From Megamonas funiformis (GTDB taxonomy: Bacteria > Bacillota > Negativicutes > Selenomonadales > Selenomonadaceae): a DNA stretch of 64,000 nt. Positions within the stretch are counted from its first letter, which is position 1, and each line of letters opens with the position of its first letter. Below the pieces are notes generated by a model that was given only the letters and a program-made list of their open reading frames with translations, was not told where the DNA came from and searched no databases. The stretch spans positions 806,001 to 870,000 of the forward strand of contig NZ_CP048627.1 in NCBI RefSeq assembly GCF_010669225.1. Direction: 5' to 3'. Below, piece by piece: positions 26,420 through 37,011 of the stretch. A program made the position numbers and the translations under genes.

Positions 26420-27813
26420 GTTATTATAAAAAGTTGACAGCTACTGATTTGATAAAAATAAGTGGATTTGTACCAAGAAACCGTATTTTATGGAAAAATG
26501 AAATTAATGAAGAATATAGTCATGATGAATTGACAACGGAACATTATTATCCTGAAATGGTAGTAAAAATAAATAGTACGCAGGAAGTATCAAATATTTT
26601 AAAATATGCTAATGAACACAAGATAGCAGTCACTGTCAGAGGTGCAGGAACTGGACTAGTAGGAGCAGCAGTGGCATTAAAAGGTGGTATTGTTTTAGAT
26701 ATGACAATGATGAACCACTTTTTAGAATTAGATGAAGAAAATTTGACTTTAACAGTAGAGCCTGGCGTATTGTTGATGGATTTGGCAAGCTATGTTGAAG
26801 AAAAAGGATTTTTTTATCCTCCAGATCCTGGAGAAAAATCAGCTACAATTGGCGGGAATATAAGTACTAATGCTGGAGGAATGCGTGCTGTAAAATACGG
26901 TGTTACAAGAGATTATGTACGTGCATTAGAAGTAGGATTGGCAGATGGTAGTATTGTAGAGTTTGGCGGAAAAGTAGTAAAAAATAGTTCTGGCTATGAT
27001 TTAAAAGATTTAATTATTGGTTCAGAAGGAACTTTGGGCATTGTAACAAAAATTGTATTGAAATTATTGCCTTTGCCAAAGAAAAATATCAGCTTATTAA
27101 TACCATATCAGAATTTGGAAAAAGCTATAAGAACAGTTCCTTTGATCATTAAGGCAAAAGCAATTCCTACAGCTATTGAATTTATGGAACGTGAAGTAAT
27201 CTGTGATGCAGAAAAATATTTAGGTAGAAAATTCCCAGATAATCAAGCAGATGCATATTTATTGTTGAAATTTGATGGCAATAGCGTAGAAGAAATAGAA
27301 AATTATTATGATAATGTAGCCAAAATTTGTTTACAACAAGGTGCTATTGATATTTTGATTGCCGATACAGATGAACGCAGTGAAGGTATATGGAAAGCAC
27401 GTGGAGCATTTTTGGAAGCAATAAAAAGCTCTACGACCTGCATGGATGAAGTTGATATCGTAGTACCTAGAAGTGAAGTAAATACTTTTGTAGAATATGT
27501 ACATGAATTGCGAGCAAAATTAAATATTCGCATGAAATCATTTGGTCATGCTGGTGATGGCAATTTGCATGTATATATTCTTAAAGATGATTTAGATGAT
27601 GAACAATGGCATGAACTTTTGACTTTGGCAATGGATAAAATGTATGCAAAGGCCAAAGAATTAAATGGCAAAGTATCAGGAGAACATGGAATAGGTTTGG
27701 TAAAAAAAGTATATTTAGAACAATCCACACCAAAGACAGCTATAGATTTAATGAAAAAAATAAAAGCTGTTTTTGATCCAAATAATATTTTAAATCCTGG
27801 TAAAATCTGTTAA
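26416..27813 (+). CDS. FAD-binding D-lactate/glycolate-type dehydrogenase (LctD/GlcD-like)
   Basis: 465-residue flavoprotein of the vanillyl-alcohol-oxidase fold. The FAD site is seen in [33 protein letters not shown] and [10 protein letters not shown]; the substrate and metal side in [11 protein letters not shown] and SGEHGIGL. It oxidises a 2-hydroxyacid, most likely lactate to pyruvate. Adjacent etfBA suggests electrons leave through Etf, as in LctD, not to oxygen. The gene starts within etfA (ATGA) and ends the operon. Glycolate or 2-hydroxyglutarate are alternative substrates. Confidence 0.87.
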   Translation: MSYYKKLTATDLIKISGFVPRNRILWKNEINEEYSHDELTTEHYYPEMVVKINSTQEVSNILKYANEHKIAVTVRGAGTGLVGAAVALKGGIVLDMTMMNHFLELDEENLTLTVEPGVLLMDLASYVEEKGFFYPPDPGEKSATIGGNISTNAGGMRAVKYGVTRDYVRALEVGLADGSIVEFGGKVVKNSSGYDLKDLIIGSEGTLGIVTKIVLKLLPLPKKNISLLIPYQNLEKAIRTVPLIIKAKAIPTAIEFMEREVICDAEKYLGRKFPDNQADAYLLLKFDGNSVEEIENYYDNVAKICLQQGAIDILIADTDERSEGIWKARGAFLEAIKSSTTCMDEVDIVVPRSEVNTFVEYVHELRAKLNIRMKSFGHAGDGNLHVYILKDDLDDEQWHELLTLAMDKMYAKAKELNGKVSGEHGIGLVKKVYLEQSTPKTAIDLMKKIKAVFDPNNILNPGKIC

Positions 27814-27848
27814 TAAAGATATCTCCTATAAAACTATATTAATAAATA

Positions 27849-27885
27849 GAGTAGAGCGTAGTCTCTACTCATTTTTTATTTTTGA
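27849..27885 (+). terminator. Terminator of the lactate operon
   Basis: GAGTAGAG (27849-27856) pairs with CTCTACTC (27863-27870), followed by A and six T, then more T. The pcrA promoter begins within its tail. Confidence 0.9.
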
Positions 27886-27910
27886 CATCTAATATAATAT
27901 TTTAGATAAT
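27882..27910 (+). promoter_or_regulatory. Promoter of pcrA
   Basis: TTGACA (27882-27887), 17-base spacer, GATAAT (27905-27910): nearly consensus. It starts a few bases after the preceding terminator stem. Confidence 0.75.
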
Positions 27911-27955
27911 ATAATAAGTAATTTTTTATTTTGTTTTTATTTAGGAGGATTTTCT

Positions 27956-30241
27956 TTGAATATATATGATGGTTTAAATCCAGCACAAGCTCAAGCTGTA
28001 GCTCATACAGAAGGGCCTCTTCTTATCATGGCAGGAGCAGGTTCTGGAAAAACGAAAGTATTGACTTGTAGAATAGCTAATTTATTAGATAAAGGAGTAT
28101 CTCCATATAATATTTTGGCGATAACTTTTACAAATAAAGCTGCGACAGAAATGCGTGAACGTGTAGATAGAATGATTGGCGAAAAAGCAAAATATGTTTG
28201 GCTAAGCACATTTCATTCATTTTGTACTAAATTTTTGCGTTTTGAAATCGAAGCTTTAGGTATTTATAAGAAGAATTTTGTCATCTATGATACACAAGAT
28301 GCTTTGACTTTGATAAAAAATTGTTTAAAAGAATTAAATCTTGATGAAAAACAATATGCACCATATGCAGTACAGTCAGCTATTTCCAATGCTAAAAATA
28401 TGATGACAACTCCACAAGAGTATACACAATCAGCAAGTGATTTTTTTGCTAAAAAAATTGCAGAAATTTACACTATGTATCAAGCGAATTTAATCGAAAA
28501 TAATGCTTTAGATTTTGATGATTTATTGATGCTTGCAGTTAAAGTTTTAAAAGAACATGAAGATATAAAAATGAAATATCAACAGCGTTTCCAATATATT
28601 TTAGTTGATGAGTATCAAGATACAAATGGGGCTCAATATCAATTGACTTCACTTTTAGCTGGAATGTATCGCAATCTTTGCGTCGTAGGTGATGCAGATC
28701 AATCTATTTATGGCTGGCGTGGTGCTGATATCAGAAATATCATGGATTTTGAAAAAGATTATCCTGAAGCTACAGTTATAAAATTGGAACAAAATTATCG
28801 TTCAACAAAAACTATTTTAAATGCTGCTAATATGGTTATTGAACATAATCTTGACCGTAAACCCAAAAAATTATGGACGAATAATCCTCAAGGTGAAAAA
28901 ATAATTCATTATACGGCAAGTGATGAACGTGATGAAGCTAGATTTATCACAGAAGAAGCTGTAAAACAAAAAACATTATTCAATGTATCTTATGGAGATA
29001 TGGCAGTATTATATCGTACAAATGCTCAATCTCGTGCATTAGAAGAAGGTTTCATGAAAGCTGGCGTTCCTTATACTATGGTTGGCGGATTGAAATTCTA
29101 TGATAGAAAAGAAATTAAAGATATTTTAGCTTATTTGAGAGTTATTTATAATCCAGAAGATACAATAAGTTTAATGCGTATAATCAATGTGCCTAAGCGT
29201 TCATTAGGTGTTGTAACTATGAATAAATTAGCTGAATTTGCTGATATGTACAATATGACTTTATTTGATGCTATATCTGCTCCAGAAACGGCACCAATCA
29301 CACCAAAAGCAAAACAATCTTTGGCTAATTTTGCTGAATTTATCTTAGAAATGTTGAATAATTCAGTGGTATTATCAGTTCATGATTTAATTGAACAAGT
29401 AATGCATAAATCTGGATATATTGCTGAATTAGAAAAAGAAAATACAGTCGAAAATCAGACTCGTTTAGAAAATATCAAAGAATTATTGAGTGTAGCGAAA
29501 GATTTTGAAAAGACAAATGAAGAACCAACTTTGGAAAACTTTTTAAGTACAGTGTCTTTAGTATCTGATATTGATAATGCAGATATGGAAGATGAGAGAG
29601 TTACGCTTATGACTATGCATTCAGCTAAAGGATTAGAGTTTCCAGTGGTATTTTTAGCTGGCATGGAAGAAGGATTATTTCCACATGCTAGAACTTTGAT
29701 GAATGAAACTGAAATTGAAGAAGAACGTCGTACTTGTTATGTAGGTATAACTAGAGCTGAGCGAAAATTATATATTACAAATGCAAAAGCTCGTATGATT
29801 TATGGCAAAACATTATCGTATGAACCTTCACGATTTATTAGTGAAATTCCTGCGGAATATTTAGAAGAACGTGAGGCAAAAAATAAATTTGGTTTTGGCA
29901 TGGGCAGTATGAATAGTTATGGCTCAGGATATAGTCAAAGTGGTAGAAATAATTTTGGTGGAAGTATTTTAGGTAATAATAATTCTACAGGCAGACCAAA
30001 TTCACTTTTAGGTGGAGGTTTTGCCCAAAAAGCACAAGCAGTTAAACCAGCAGGTAATGTAATTCGTCCAGATTTATCCATAAAATGGAAAGTCGGTGAT
30101 AAGGCTAAACATAATAAATGGGGAATTGGTACAATTGTATCTGTAAAAGGAACTGGTGAAGAAATAGAATTGAAAATAGCTTTTCCAGGTCAAGGCATAA
30201 AAGCTTTGATGCAAAAATACGCTCCTATCAGTAAAGTATAA
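27956..30241 (+). CDS. pcrA: ATP-dependent 3'-5' DNA helicase PcrA/UvrD
   Basis: Superfamily 1A helicase for repair, rolling-circle replication and removal of roadblocks; 761 residues. Motif I GAGSGKT (residues 27-33), motif II VDEYQDTN, GDADQSIYGWRGA, QNYRST and the late VTLMTMHSAKGLEFP and VGITRAERKLYITNA blocks are all present. After a Gly/Ser/Asn-rich linker it ends with the PcrA-type tail (WKVGDKAKHNKWGIGTI) that contacts RNA polymerase in known relatives. It starts at TTG 27956 behind AGGAGGA. It has its own promoter and terminator. Confidence 0.95.
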   Translation: MNIYDGLNPAQAQAVAHTEGPLLIMAGAGSGKTKVLTCRIANLLDKGVSPYNILAITFTNKAATEMRERVDRMIGEKAKYVWLSTFHSFCTKFLRFEIEALGIYKKNFVIYDTQDALTLIKNCLKELNLDEKQYAPYAVQSAISNAKNMMTTPQEYTQSASDFFAKKIAEIYTMYQANLIENNALDFDDLLMLAVKVLKEHEDIKMKYQQRFQYILVDEYQDTNGAQYQLTSLLAGMYRNLCVVGDADQSIYGWRGADIRNIMDFEKDYPEATVIKLEQNYRSTKTILNAANMVIEHNLDRKPKKLWTNNPQGEKIIHYTASDERDEARFITEEAVKQKTLFNVSYGDMAVLYRTNAQSRALEEGFMKAGVPYTMVGGLKFYDRKEIKDILAYLRVIYNPEDTISLMRIINVPKRSLGVVTMNKLAEFADMYNMTLFDAISAPETAPITPKAKQSLANFAEFILEMLNNSVVLSVHDLIEQVMHKSGYIAELEKENTVENQTRLENIKELLSVAKDFEKTNEEPTLENFLSTVSLVSDIDNADMEDERVTLMTMHSAKGLEFPVVFLAGMEEGLFPHARTLMNETEIEEERRTCYVGITRAERKLYITNAKARMIYGKTLSYEPSRFISEIPAEYLEEREAKNKFGFGMGSMNSYGSGYSQSGRNNFGGSILGNNNSTGRPNSLLGGGFAQKAQAVKPAGNVIRPDLSIKWKVGDKAKHNKWGIGTIVSVKGTGEEIELKIAFPGQGIKALMQKYAPISKV

Positions 30242-30244
30242 ATA

Positions 30245-30290
30245 AAAAGATTGCTTTAATTGTGAAATACAGTTAAAGCAATCTTTTTTA
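30245..30290 (+). terminator. Terminator of pcrA
   Basis: AAAAGATTGCTTTAA pairs with TTAAAGCAATCTTTT (30245-30259 and 30273-30287), then T. IS200 copy 2 begins a few bases beyond. Confidence 0.92.
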
Positions 30291-30378
30291 TTTTGTACTT
30301 TAGTTAGTTGAGTACGCAGAGCGTGCGAAACAAAAAACCACTCGTTTTACGAGTGGTTAATAAGTTTCTTATAGAAAT

Positions 30379-30440
30379 AGAAATTCTCCTCTATTAAAAT
30401 AATAAGTGTTCAAGTCATTATTAAAGAGAGGAGAATTTCT
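30379..30440 (+). promoter_or_regulatory. Hairpin masking the transposase ribosome site, copy 2
   Basis: Same 14-bp perfect stem as in copy 1 (30379-30392 with 30427-30440), covering the ribosome site up to the start codon. Confidence 0.8.
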
Positions 30441-30890
30441 ATGGAAAGAAGTTTAGCACATACAAGATGGATGTGCAAGTATCATATAGTATTTACCCCA
30501 AAATATAGAAGAAAAATTATATATAATAAATTGCGTAGAGATATTGTACAAATAATAAAAGATTTATGTAAGTGGAAAGGCATAGAGATAATAGAAGGGA
30601 AAGCTATGCCGGATCATATTCATATTTTGGTTAAGATACCACCAAAAATGAGTATATCAAATTTTATGGGGTATTTAAAAGGAAAAAGTGCAATGATGAT
30701 ATTTGCAAGACATGGAAATTTAAAATATAAATTTGGAAACAATAATTTTTGGTCAACAGGATATTATGTATCGACAGTAGGACTAAATGAAGCAACAATA
30801 GCGAAATATATAAGAGAACAAGATACGTATGATAAAATGATGGATAAAATAAGCACAAAAGAATTAAATGATCCCTTTAGGGATTGTTAA
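30441..30890 (+). CDS. tnpA: IS200 Y1 transposase TnpA, copy 2
   Basis: Identical in sequence to the gene at 19117-19566: HUH motif at His59/His61, tyrosine at 123, 149 residues. Both copies keep an intact frame, so either can supply transposase to both elements, and possibly to related ends. It is followed by the same post-gene hairpin. Confidence 0.95.
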   Translation: MERSLAHTRWMCKYHIVFTPKYRRKIIYNKLRRDIVQIIKDLCKWKGIEIIEGKAMPDHIHILVKIPPKMSISNFMGYLKGKSAMMIFARHGNLKYKFGNNNFWSTGYYVSTVGLNEATIAKYIREQDTYDKMMDKISTKELNDPFRDC

Positions 30891-31057
30891 GTAATCAGTG
30901 CACAATGGCTTGAACGAAGAGAAAGCCAGCGTCATTTAGGCGCTGGCTATTGTTAAAAGCCTTATAGGCTTGTGCAAGCCACACGTTTTACGTGTGGTAC
31001 TGACTGGGGATAATTGAAGTTTTGGGGATATATCAAATAAAGCAAATATTATCAAAA

Positions 31058-31285
31058 TCAGTAGAAAGATACAGAGGTATCGATTTCTTCATCAGGAAGA
31101 TTAGTAGCAGGGACAGCTGTGATATTTTGAGAATCTGTACTGCGACTCATATCAATTTTTGTGTTGATTGTTGCTTCTGGAAGATTAGTAGCGGGAACTA
31201 CTGTTTTAGGGGAATCACTAGCAAAACATAAAGAGCTAGAAAATGCTAAAAGATAAGCGAAACTAAAACCGAGAGTGAATTTTTT
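31058..31285 (-). pseudogene. Decayed gene for a small secreted protein with VPATNLP repeats
   Basis: On the minus strand a frame reads a clear signal peptide (KKFTLGFSFAYLLAFS, then SLCFA) followed by about 50 polar residues with two copies of the spaced motif VPATNLP, ending at TGA 31058-31060. There is no start codon: the frame meets TAA just before an eight-A run at 31280-31287, preceded in frame by ATG 31293-31295. Slippage or mutation there seems to have cut the start off. No ribosome site is seen. It lies 54 bp from IS200 copy 2. A short intact secreted protein in relatives would support the call. Confidence 0.55.
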
Positions 31286-31479
31286 TTAATTTAACATAAT
31301 AAAAATCTTATTTTCTTAATTATATAGTGTGCTATTATATAAAAATTATCTTGTATTATATGATTGTATTTAATATGATTTTAAAATACATAGCTAACTA
31401 TGTAATGAATAATAGCGCAATAAAAATTTTTTGTCAATAATTTTTATAGATATTTTAGTTTATATTGAGAGTGAAATTT

Positions 31480-31488
31480 TGATATAAT
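31480..31488 (+). promoter_or_regulatory. Extended -10 promoter before the MarR-family gene
   Basis: TG-A-TATAAT lies 43 bases before the chosen start codon. A TTGAGA at 31465-31470 is only 12 bases away, too close to serve as its -35 box. The stretch 31290-31479 is AT-rich and holds nothing else that I can name. Confidence 0.55.
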
Positions 31489-31531
31489 ATATATTATTAT
31501 TGAGTTATTTTTTTCTTTTGAGGTGAGAGCA

Positions 31532-31954
31532 GTGTTAGTACCAGATACTATGCGATTAGGGCAATTAATATATGAAATAAATAAAAAAATGATAGCCAGA
31601 CAAAATAATAATTTAGCCAGTTTAGGTGTAACTGTACAACAAGCATTAGTTATTGCTTATTTAGATAAATCTAAAGATAAAAAAGTTACACAAAGAATGA
31701 TAGAAATTGGACTAAATAATACAAATCCAACTGTTACAAATATCATAAAAAGTATGATGAGCAAAAATTTAATATACAAAATTCAAGATAAGGTAGACAA
31801 GAGAAAGTATTATTTATATTTAACACCACTTGGCTTAAGTATTGCCTCAGAATGTGCAAAAAGAATGGAAGCAACAGACATAGCAGCTTATAAAAATTTA
31901 ACAGAAGAAGAACTAAAGATGCTAAGAGTATTGTTAGAAAAAGTAGAATTTTAA
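31532..31954 (+). CDS. MarR-family transcriptional regulator
   Basis: About 140 residues with the MarR winged-helix layout: N-terminal dimer helix, LGVTVQQALVIAYL, recognition helix NNTNPTVTNIIKSMMSKNLI and the wing KVDKRKYYLYLTPLG. It should bind DNA as a dimer and respond to a ligand. GTG 31532 is 6 bases after GAGGTGAG and is preferred over GTG 31523, which overlaps that site. The next gene, ligA, is separated by a hairpin; the MFS exporter at 35-36.5 kb is a possible but unproven target. Confidence 0.85.
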   Translation: MLVPDTMRLGQLIYEINKKMIARQNNNLASLGVTVQQALVIAYLDKSKDKKVTQRMIEIGLNNTNPTVTNIIKSMMSKNLIYKIQDKVDKRKYYLYLTPLGLSIASECAKRMEATDIAAYKNLTEEELKMLRVLLEKVEF

Positions 31955-31963
31955 GAGAAAAGA

Positions 31964-34015
<2,052 letters not shown>

Positions 34016-34025
34016 TTTATAAAAG

Positions 34026-34077
34026 AAAAGCATTTTAAAATGGATTGAGTGATAATTCCATTTTAAAATGCTTTTTT
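34026..34077. terminator. Bidirectional terminator between ligA and hslO
   Basis: A perfect 19-bp stem (34026-34044 with 34057-34075), A-run before and T-run after, placed between convergent genes. Confidence 0.93.
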
Positions 34078-34088
34078 ATTGATATTAT

Positions 34089-34985
34089 TTAATTATTAGC
34101 TTTATTGTCTTTTAATTTTTGAGATACATTGTAAATAGCAGTGAGTTCATCTTTATTGAATTGATATTTTTCACCACAGAAATGACAGCAAACTTCAGCA
34201 TGACCATCATCAACTAGAGATTTTAAATCATGTTCATTTAAGCTGATGAGTACATCTTCAATGCGTTCTTTGGAGCATTGACATTTAAATGCTAAATCTG
34301 TAGTAGTTAAATAATCAACTTTATCAAAACCTTGCAATAGTTCAGCAATGATACCACGAGCATCTAAACCATCTTTTACCATGGTAGAAACTGGGCGAAT
34401 TTTAGCGAGGTTATTTTCTAATTTTGTAAGTGTTTCTTCTGTAGCATCTGGTAATAATTGAAGGATAAAACCACCAGCTGCAGCTACTTTTAAATCAGGA
34501 TTTACAAGAACACCTAAGCCTACACTAGAAGGAGTTTGTTCAGAAGTATAAAGATAATTTGTGAGGTCTTCAGCAATTTCCCCAGAAACGATTTCACAAC
34601 TACCAGTAATAGGGTCTTTAAGACCAGTGAAACGAGTTACGGATAAAATACCTTGACCGACACCACCGCCTACATCTAATTTACCTTTTTCATTGAGTGG
34701 TAAATTAACATGAGGATTGGCGATATAACCACGTACAAATCCTTCAGGATTAGCATCAGCAACAACAGAGCCTAATGGACCGTTGCCATTAAATTTTATA
34801 GTGATACATTCTTTATTTTTAAGGTTTGCTGCCATTAGTAAAGCACCTGTCATAGTACGACCAAGAGCAGCAGCAGCTACAGGATAACATTCATGACGAG
34901 ATACAGCTTCATTTACAAGGTTAGTTGTAATAGCAGCATGAACACGAACACCATCAGCGACAGCTTTTACTAAATGATCTTTCAT
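34089..34985 (-). CDS. hslO: Redox-regulated chaperone Hsp33
   Basis: Holdase activated by oxidation and unfolding. The C-terminal redox switch has the expected CxC and CxxC pairs: Cys235/Cys237 (KCQCS) and Cys267/Cys270 (CHFC), which bind zinc when reduced. Length 298 is normal for the family. ATG at 34985 is preceded by GGAGGA. It is a single-gene minus-strand unit with an extended -10 promoter and shares a terminator with ligA. Confidence 0.95.
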   Translation of the reverse strand: MKDHLVKAVADGVRVHAAITTNLVNEAVSRHECYPVAAAALGRTMTGALLMAANLKNKECITIKFNGNGPLGSVVADANPEGFVRGYIANPHVNLPLNEKGKLDVGGGVGQGILSVTRFTGLKDPITGSCEIVSGEIAEDLTNYLYTSEQTPSSVGLGVLVNPDLKVAAAGGFILQLLPDATEETLTKLENNLAKIRPVSTMVKDGLDARGIIAELLQGFDKVDYLTTTDLAFKCQCSKERIEDVLISLNEHDLKSLVDDGHAEVCCHFCGEKYQFNKDELTAIYNVSQKLKDNKANN

Positions 34986-35039
34986 TATATTCCTCCGAAA
35001 TAGTAAATAAATTTAAATTTTAGATATAAAATAAATAAT

Positions 35040-35050
35040 AGTATAGCATA
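35040..35050 (-). promoter_or_regulatory. Extended -10 promoter of hslO
   Basis: Reading on the minus strand, TATG-C-TATACT lies about 55 bases before the start codon. It is one of eight TATG-type extended -10 sites in the window. Confidence 0.6.
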
Positions 35051-35091
35051 GTTTTTATAATTATATAAAGATATGAGTCTAATATTTTGGA

Positions 35092-36519
35092 TTATTTTTG
35101 TGATTGATGTTTAGGTACAAAATAAGACAAGATTAAACAAAGTATACTACTGCCAACTAAAATATAGTAAATATTATTTAGACTATAAAATAAAGCCTGG
35201 CGTAAAAGTTCATGATATTGAGGAGCAGTATTATCATAAAAATCTTGCATAGTGATATTTATTAAATTATGAGCTTGGATAAAATCTGCTGTAGAAACAT
35301 TTAATACAGCACCGAGAACGGTAACACCAATTGTTTGAGCAAGTGTACGAGTGAGCATATTTAGACCAACAGCGGCACCACGTAGATTATATTTTACAGA
35401 ATCTTGGACTATGAAAGTGAGTGTATTTAAAGTGCCAGAAAAACCAAAGCCAAAGAAAAATACATAAATAGATAAGTGCCAAAGAGGTGTATCTATAGTT
35501 AATTGTGTTAATAACCAAGAACTGAAAATTAAAATTAATGAAGAAAACATAACAATTATATTTGTAGGATATTTTTTCATTAATTTAGCAATGGAAATCG
35601 AACTCATAAACCAAGCAATAGAAGTTCCTATCAAAGAAATACCAGCGATAGTAGCACTGTAACCCATAATTGATTGAATATGTAATGGTAAATAAACAGA
35701 ACAAGCAATCAATATGAAAGAGCTGATAAAAGTTATGATATTTACAATGATAGAAGATTTATTGAGGATAAATAAAGGAACAATAGGCTCAGAAGTTCTG
35801 GCTTCTTGGATATAAAAGAGGATAGAAGAAATCAAAGTGATAACTAATAAAATTACACCTAAATAAAAATTTTCATCTAAACTCATTACACCATATAAAA
35901 GACTGCCAATAGCAATGGAAAGCAAAATAGCTCCAAGGTAGTCTATTTTAGGATTAGTAGCGGGCTTTTGTTCATGTACAAATTTAGCAAGTATATAGAC
36001 TGATAAAAGACCAAAGGGAATGTTTATAAAAAATATCCATTGCCATGAAAGATAATCTATGAGAAATCCACCAAGTAATGGACCTACAAGACCAGCTATT
36101 CCCCAAATAGTACTGATAGCTCCTTGAATAATAGAGCGTTCTTCTAGGGTAAAAATATCACCAATCATCGTAAAACCAATAGTAAAAATAGCACCAGCAC
36201 CAATGCCTTGAATGCCACGGAAGATAATTAATTGGTGCATGGTCTGAGATAATCCAGCTAATAAGCTACCGAAAAGAAAAATGGAAATGCCAATCATAAA
36301 AATTCGTTTTCGCCCATAAAGGTCAGCCAATTTACCGTAAATAGGAGTAGAAATTGCTGAGGTCAAAAGAAAAATAGAAAAAATCCAGCTAATCATTTTG
36401 AAATTATGCAAACTTTTCACAATCACAGGTGCAGCAGTAGAGACAACAACACCTTCAAATGCAGCTAGAAATATTGCAATGAGAAAGGAAAATGCAATTT
36501 TTTGTTTAGTTTTGTCCAT
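35092..36519 (-). CDS. MFS drug exporter, DHA2 (14-helix) family
   Basis: Proton-driven exporter of the EmrB/QacA group, 475 residues with about 14 membrane helices. The loop after helix 2 has GKLADLYGRKR and helix 5 has the antiporter motif GIAGLVGPLLGG. Start ATG at 36519 follows AGGTGATTT. It stands alone on the minus strand, divergent from gatC. Substrate unknown; the family covers drugs, dyes and detergents. The MarR gene 3 kb away is on the other strand and not a clear partner. Confidence 0.88.
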   Translation of the reverse strand: MDKTKQKIAFSFLIAIFLAAFEGVVVSTAAPVIVKSLHNFKMISWIFSIFLLTSAISTPIYGKLADLYGRKRIFMIGISIFLFGSLLAGLSQTMHQLIIFRGIQGIGAGAIFTIGFTMIGDIFTLEERSIIQGAISTIWGIAGLVGPLLGGFLIDYLSWQWIFFINIPFGLLSVYILAKFVHEQKPATNPKIDYLGAILLSIAIGSLLYGVMSLDENFYLGVILLVITLISSILFYIQEARTSEPIVPLFILNKSSIIVNIITFISSFILIACSVYLPLHIQSIMGYSATIAGISLIGTSIAWFMSSISIAKLMKKYPTNIIVMFSSLILIFSSWLLTQLTIDTPLWHLSIYVFFFGFGFSGTLNTLTFIVQDSVKYNLRGAAVGLNMLTRTLAQTIGVTVLGAVLNVSTADFIQAHNLINITMQDFYDNTAPQYHELLRQALFYSLNNIYYILVGSSILCLILSYFVPKHQSQK

Positions 36520-36558
36520 ATGTAAGAAATCACCTATTTTATTACTAATTTTTAAGAC

Positions 36559-36587
36559 ATTTTAACATAGAAGCTAAAATAAGTCAG
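36559..36587 (-). promoter_or_regulatory. Promoter of the MFS exporter gene
   Basis: On the minus strand CTGACT (36582-36587), 17-base spacer, and TAAAAT (36559-36564) preceded by TATG-T. Leader of about 35 bases. Confidence 0.6.
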
Positions 36588-36618
36588 CTATATTTTGCGG
36601 GGAAAAGTAACAATACTA

Positions 36619-36647
36619 TTCAATCATTGTCTAAAATATGATAAAAT
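36619..36647 (+). promoter_or_regulatory. Promoter of gatCAB
   Basis: TATG-A-TAAAAT at 36637-36647 with a poor -35 (TTCAAT, 36619-36624) at 17 bases. Divergent from the MFS promoter within 160 bp. Confidence 0.55.
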
Positions 36648-36680
36648 GTAAACAGTTTATTTTGAAAATGGGGTGAAGAT

Positions 36681-36971
36681 ATGAAAGTTACTAGAGAAGA
36701 TGTAGAAAATGTAGCTCTTCTGTCTCGTCTTAGCATTAAAGATGAAGATATGGATAAAAATATAAGCGAGCTTAATGATTTTCTTGAATATGTAGATAGA
36801 TTACAACAAGTAGATACTGAAAATGTAGCTCCTACTGCACACGTATTGCCTGTACAAAATGTATTTCGTAAAGATGTAGTAAAACCTTCCCTTGATCGTG
36901 AATTGGCATTATCTAATGCTCCACAACAAGAAGATGGTTATTTCCGTGTACCTAAAATTTTAGAAGAATAA
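36681..36971 (+). CDS. gatC: Aspartyl/glutamyl-tRNA amidotransferase subunit C
   Basis: Small 96-residue subunit that stabilises GatA and helps assemble the amidotransferase. The pattern VENVALLSRLSI, then LNDFLEYVDRLQQVDT and a C-terminal APQQEDGYFRVPKIL is typical. First gene of gatCAB, 40 bases before gatA. This complex turns mischarged Glu-tRNA(Gln) (and Asp-tRNA(Asn)) into Gln/Asn-tRNA, implying that the organism relies on indirect charging. The name overlaps with PTS gat genes but the systems are unrelated. Confidence 0.95.
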   Translation: MKVTREDVENVALLSRLSIKDEDMDKNISELNDFLEYVDRLQQVDTENVAPTAHVLPVQNVFRKDVVKPSLDRELALSNAPQQEDGYFRVPKILEE

Positions 36972-37011
36972 TTTATTTTAATTACTTTGATTAAATTGAG
37001 GAGGCTTTTAC

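Larger units (their letters stand above)
30295..31004 (+). mobile_element. IS200-type insertion sequence, copy 2
   Basis: Base-identical to 18971-19680, offset by 11,324 bp and in the same orientation, including both end hairpins (left 30336-30358, right 30979-30997). It lies directly behind the pcrA terminator. Identity over 710 bp points to recent movement. Its right flank is a decayed secreted-protein gene. Confidence 0.92.

Noticed and set aside
18971-31004. A composite transposon bounded by the two IS200 copies
   Set aside because: IS200-type elements move as single strands and are not known for ordinary composite transposition; the enclosed pcrA is a core gene.
31022-31231. A 69-residue plus-strand frame after IS200 copy 2
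   Set aside because: It is the complement of the signal-peptide frame read on the other strand; composition is poor and no ribosome site precedes it.
31465-31488. TTGAGA paired with TATAAT as a normal promoter before the MarR gene
   Set aside because: The spacer is only 12 bases; the extended -10 alone is a better explanation.
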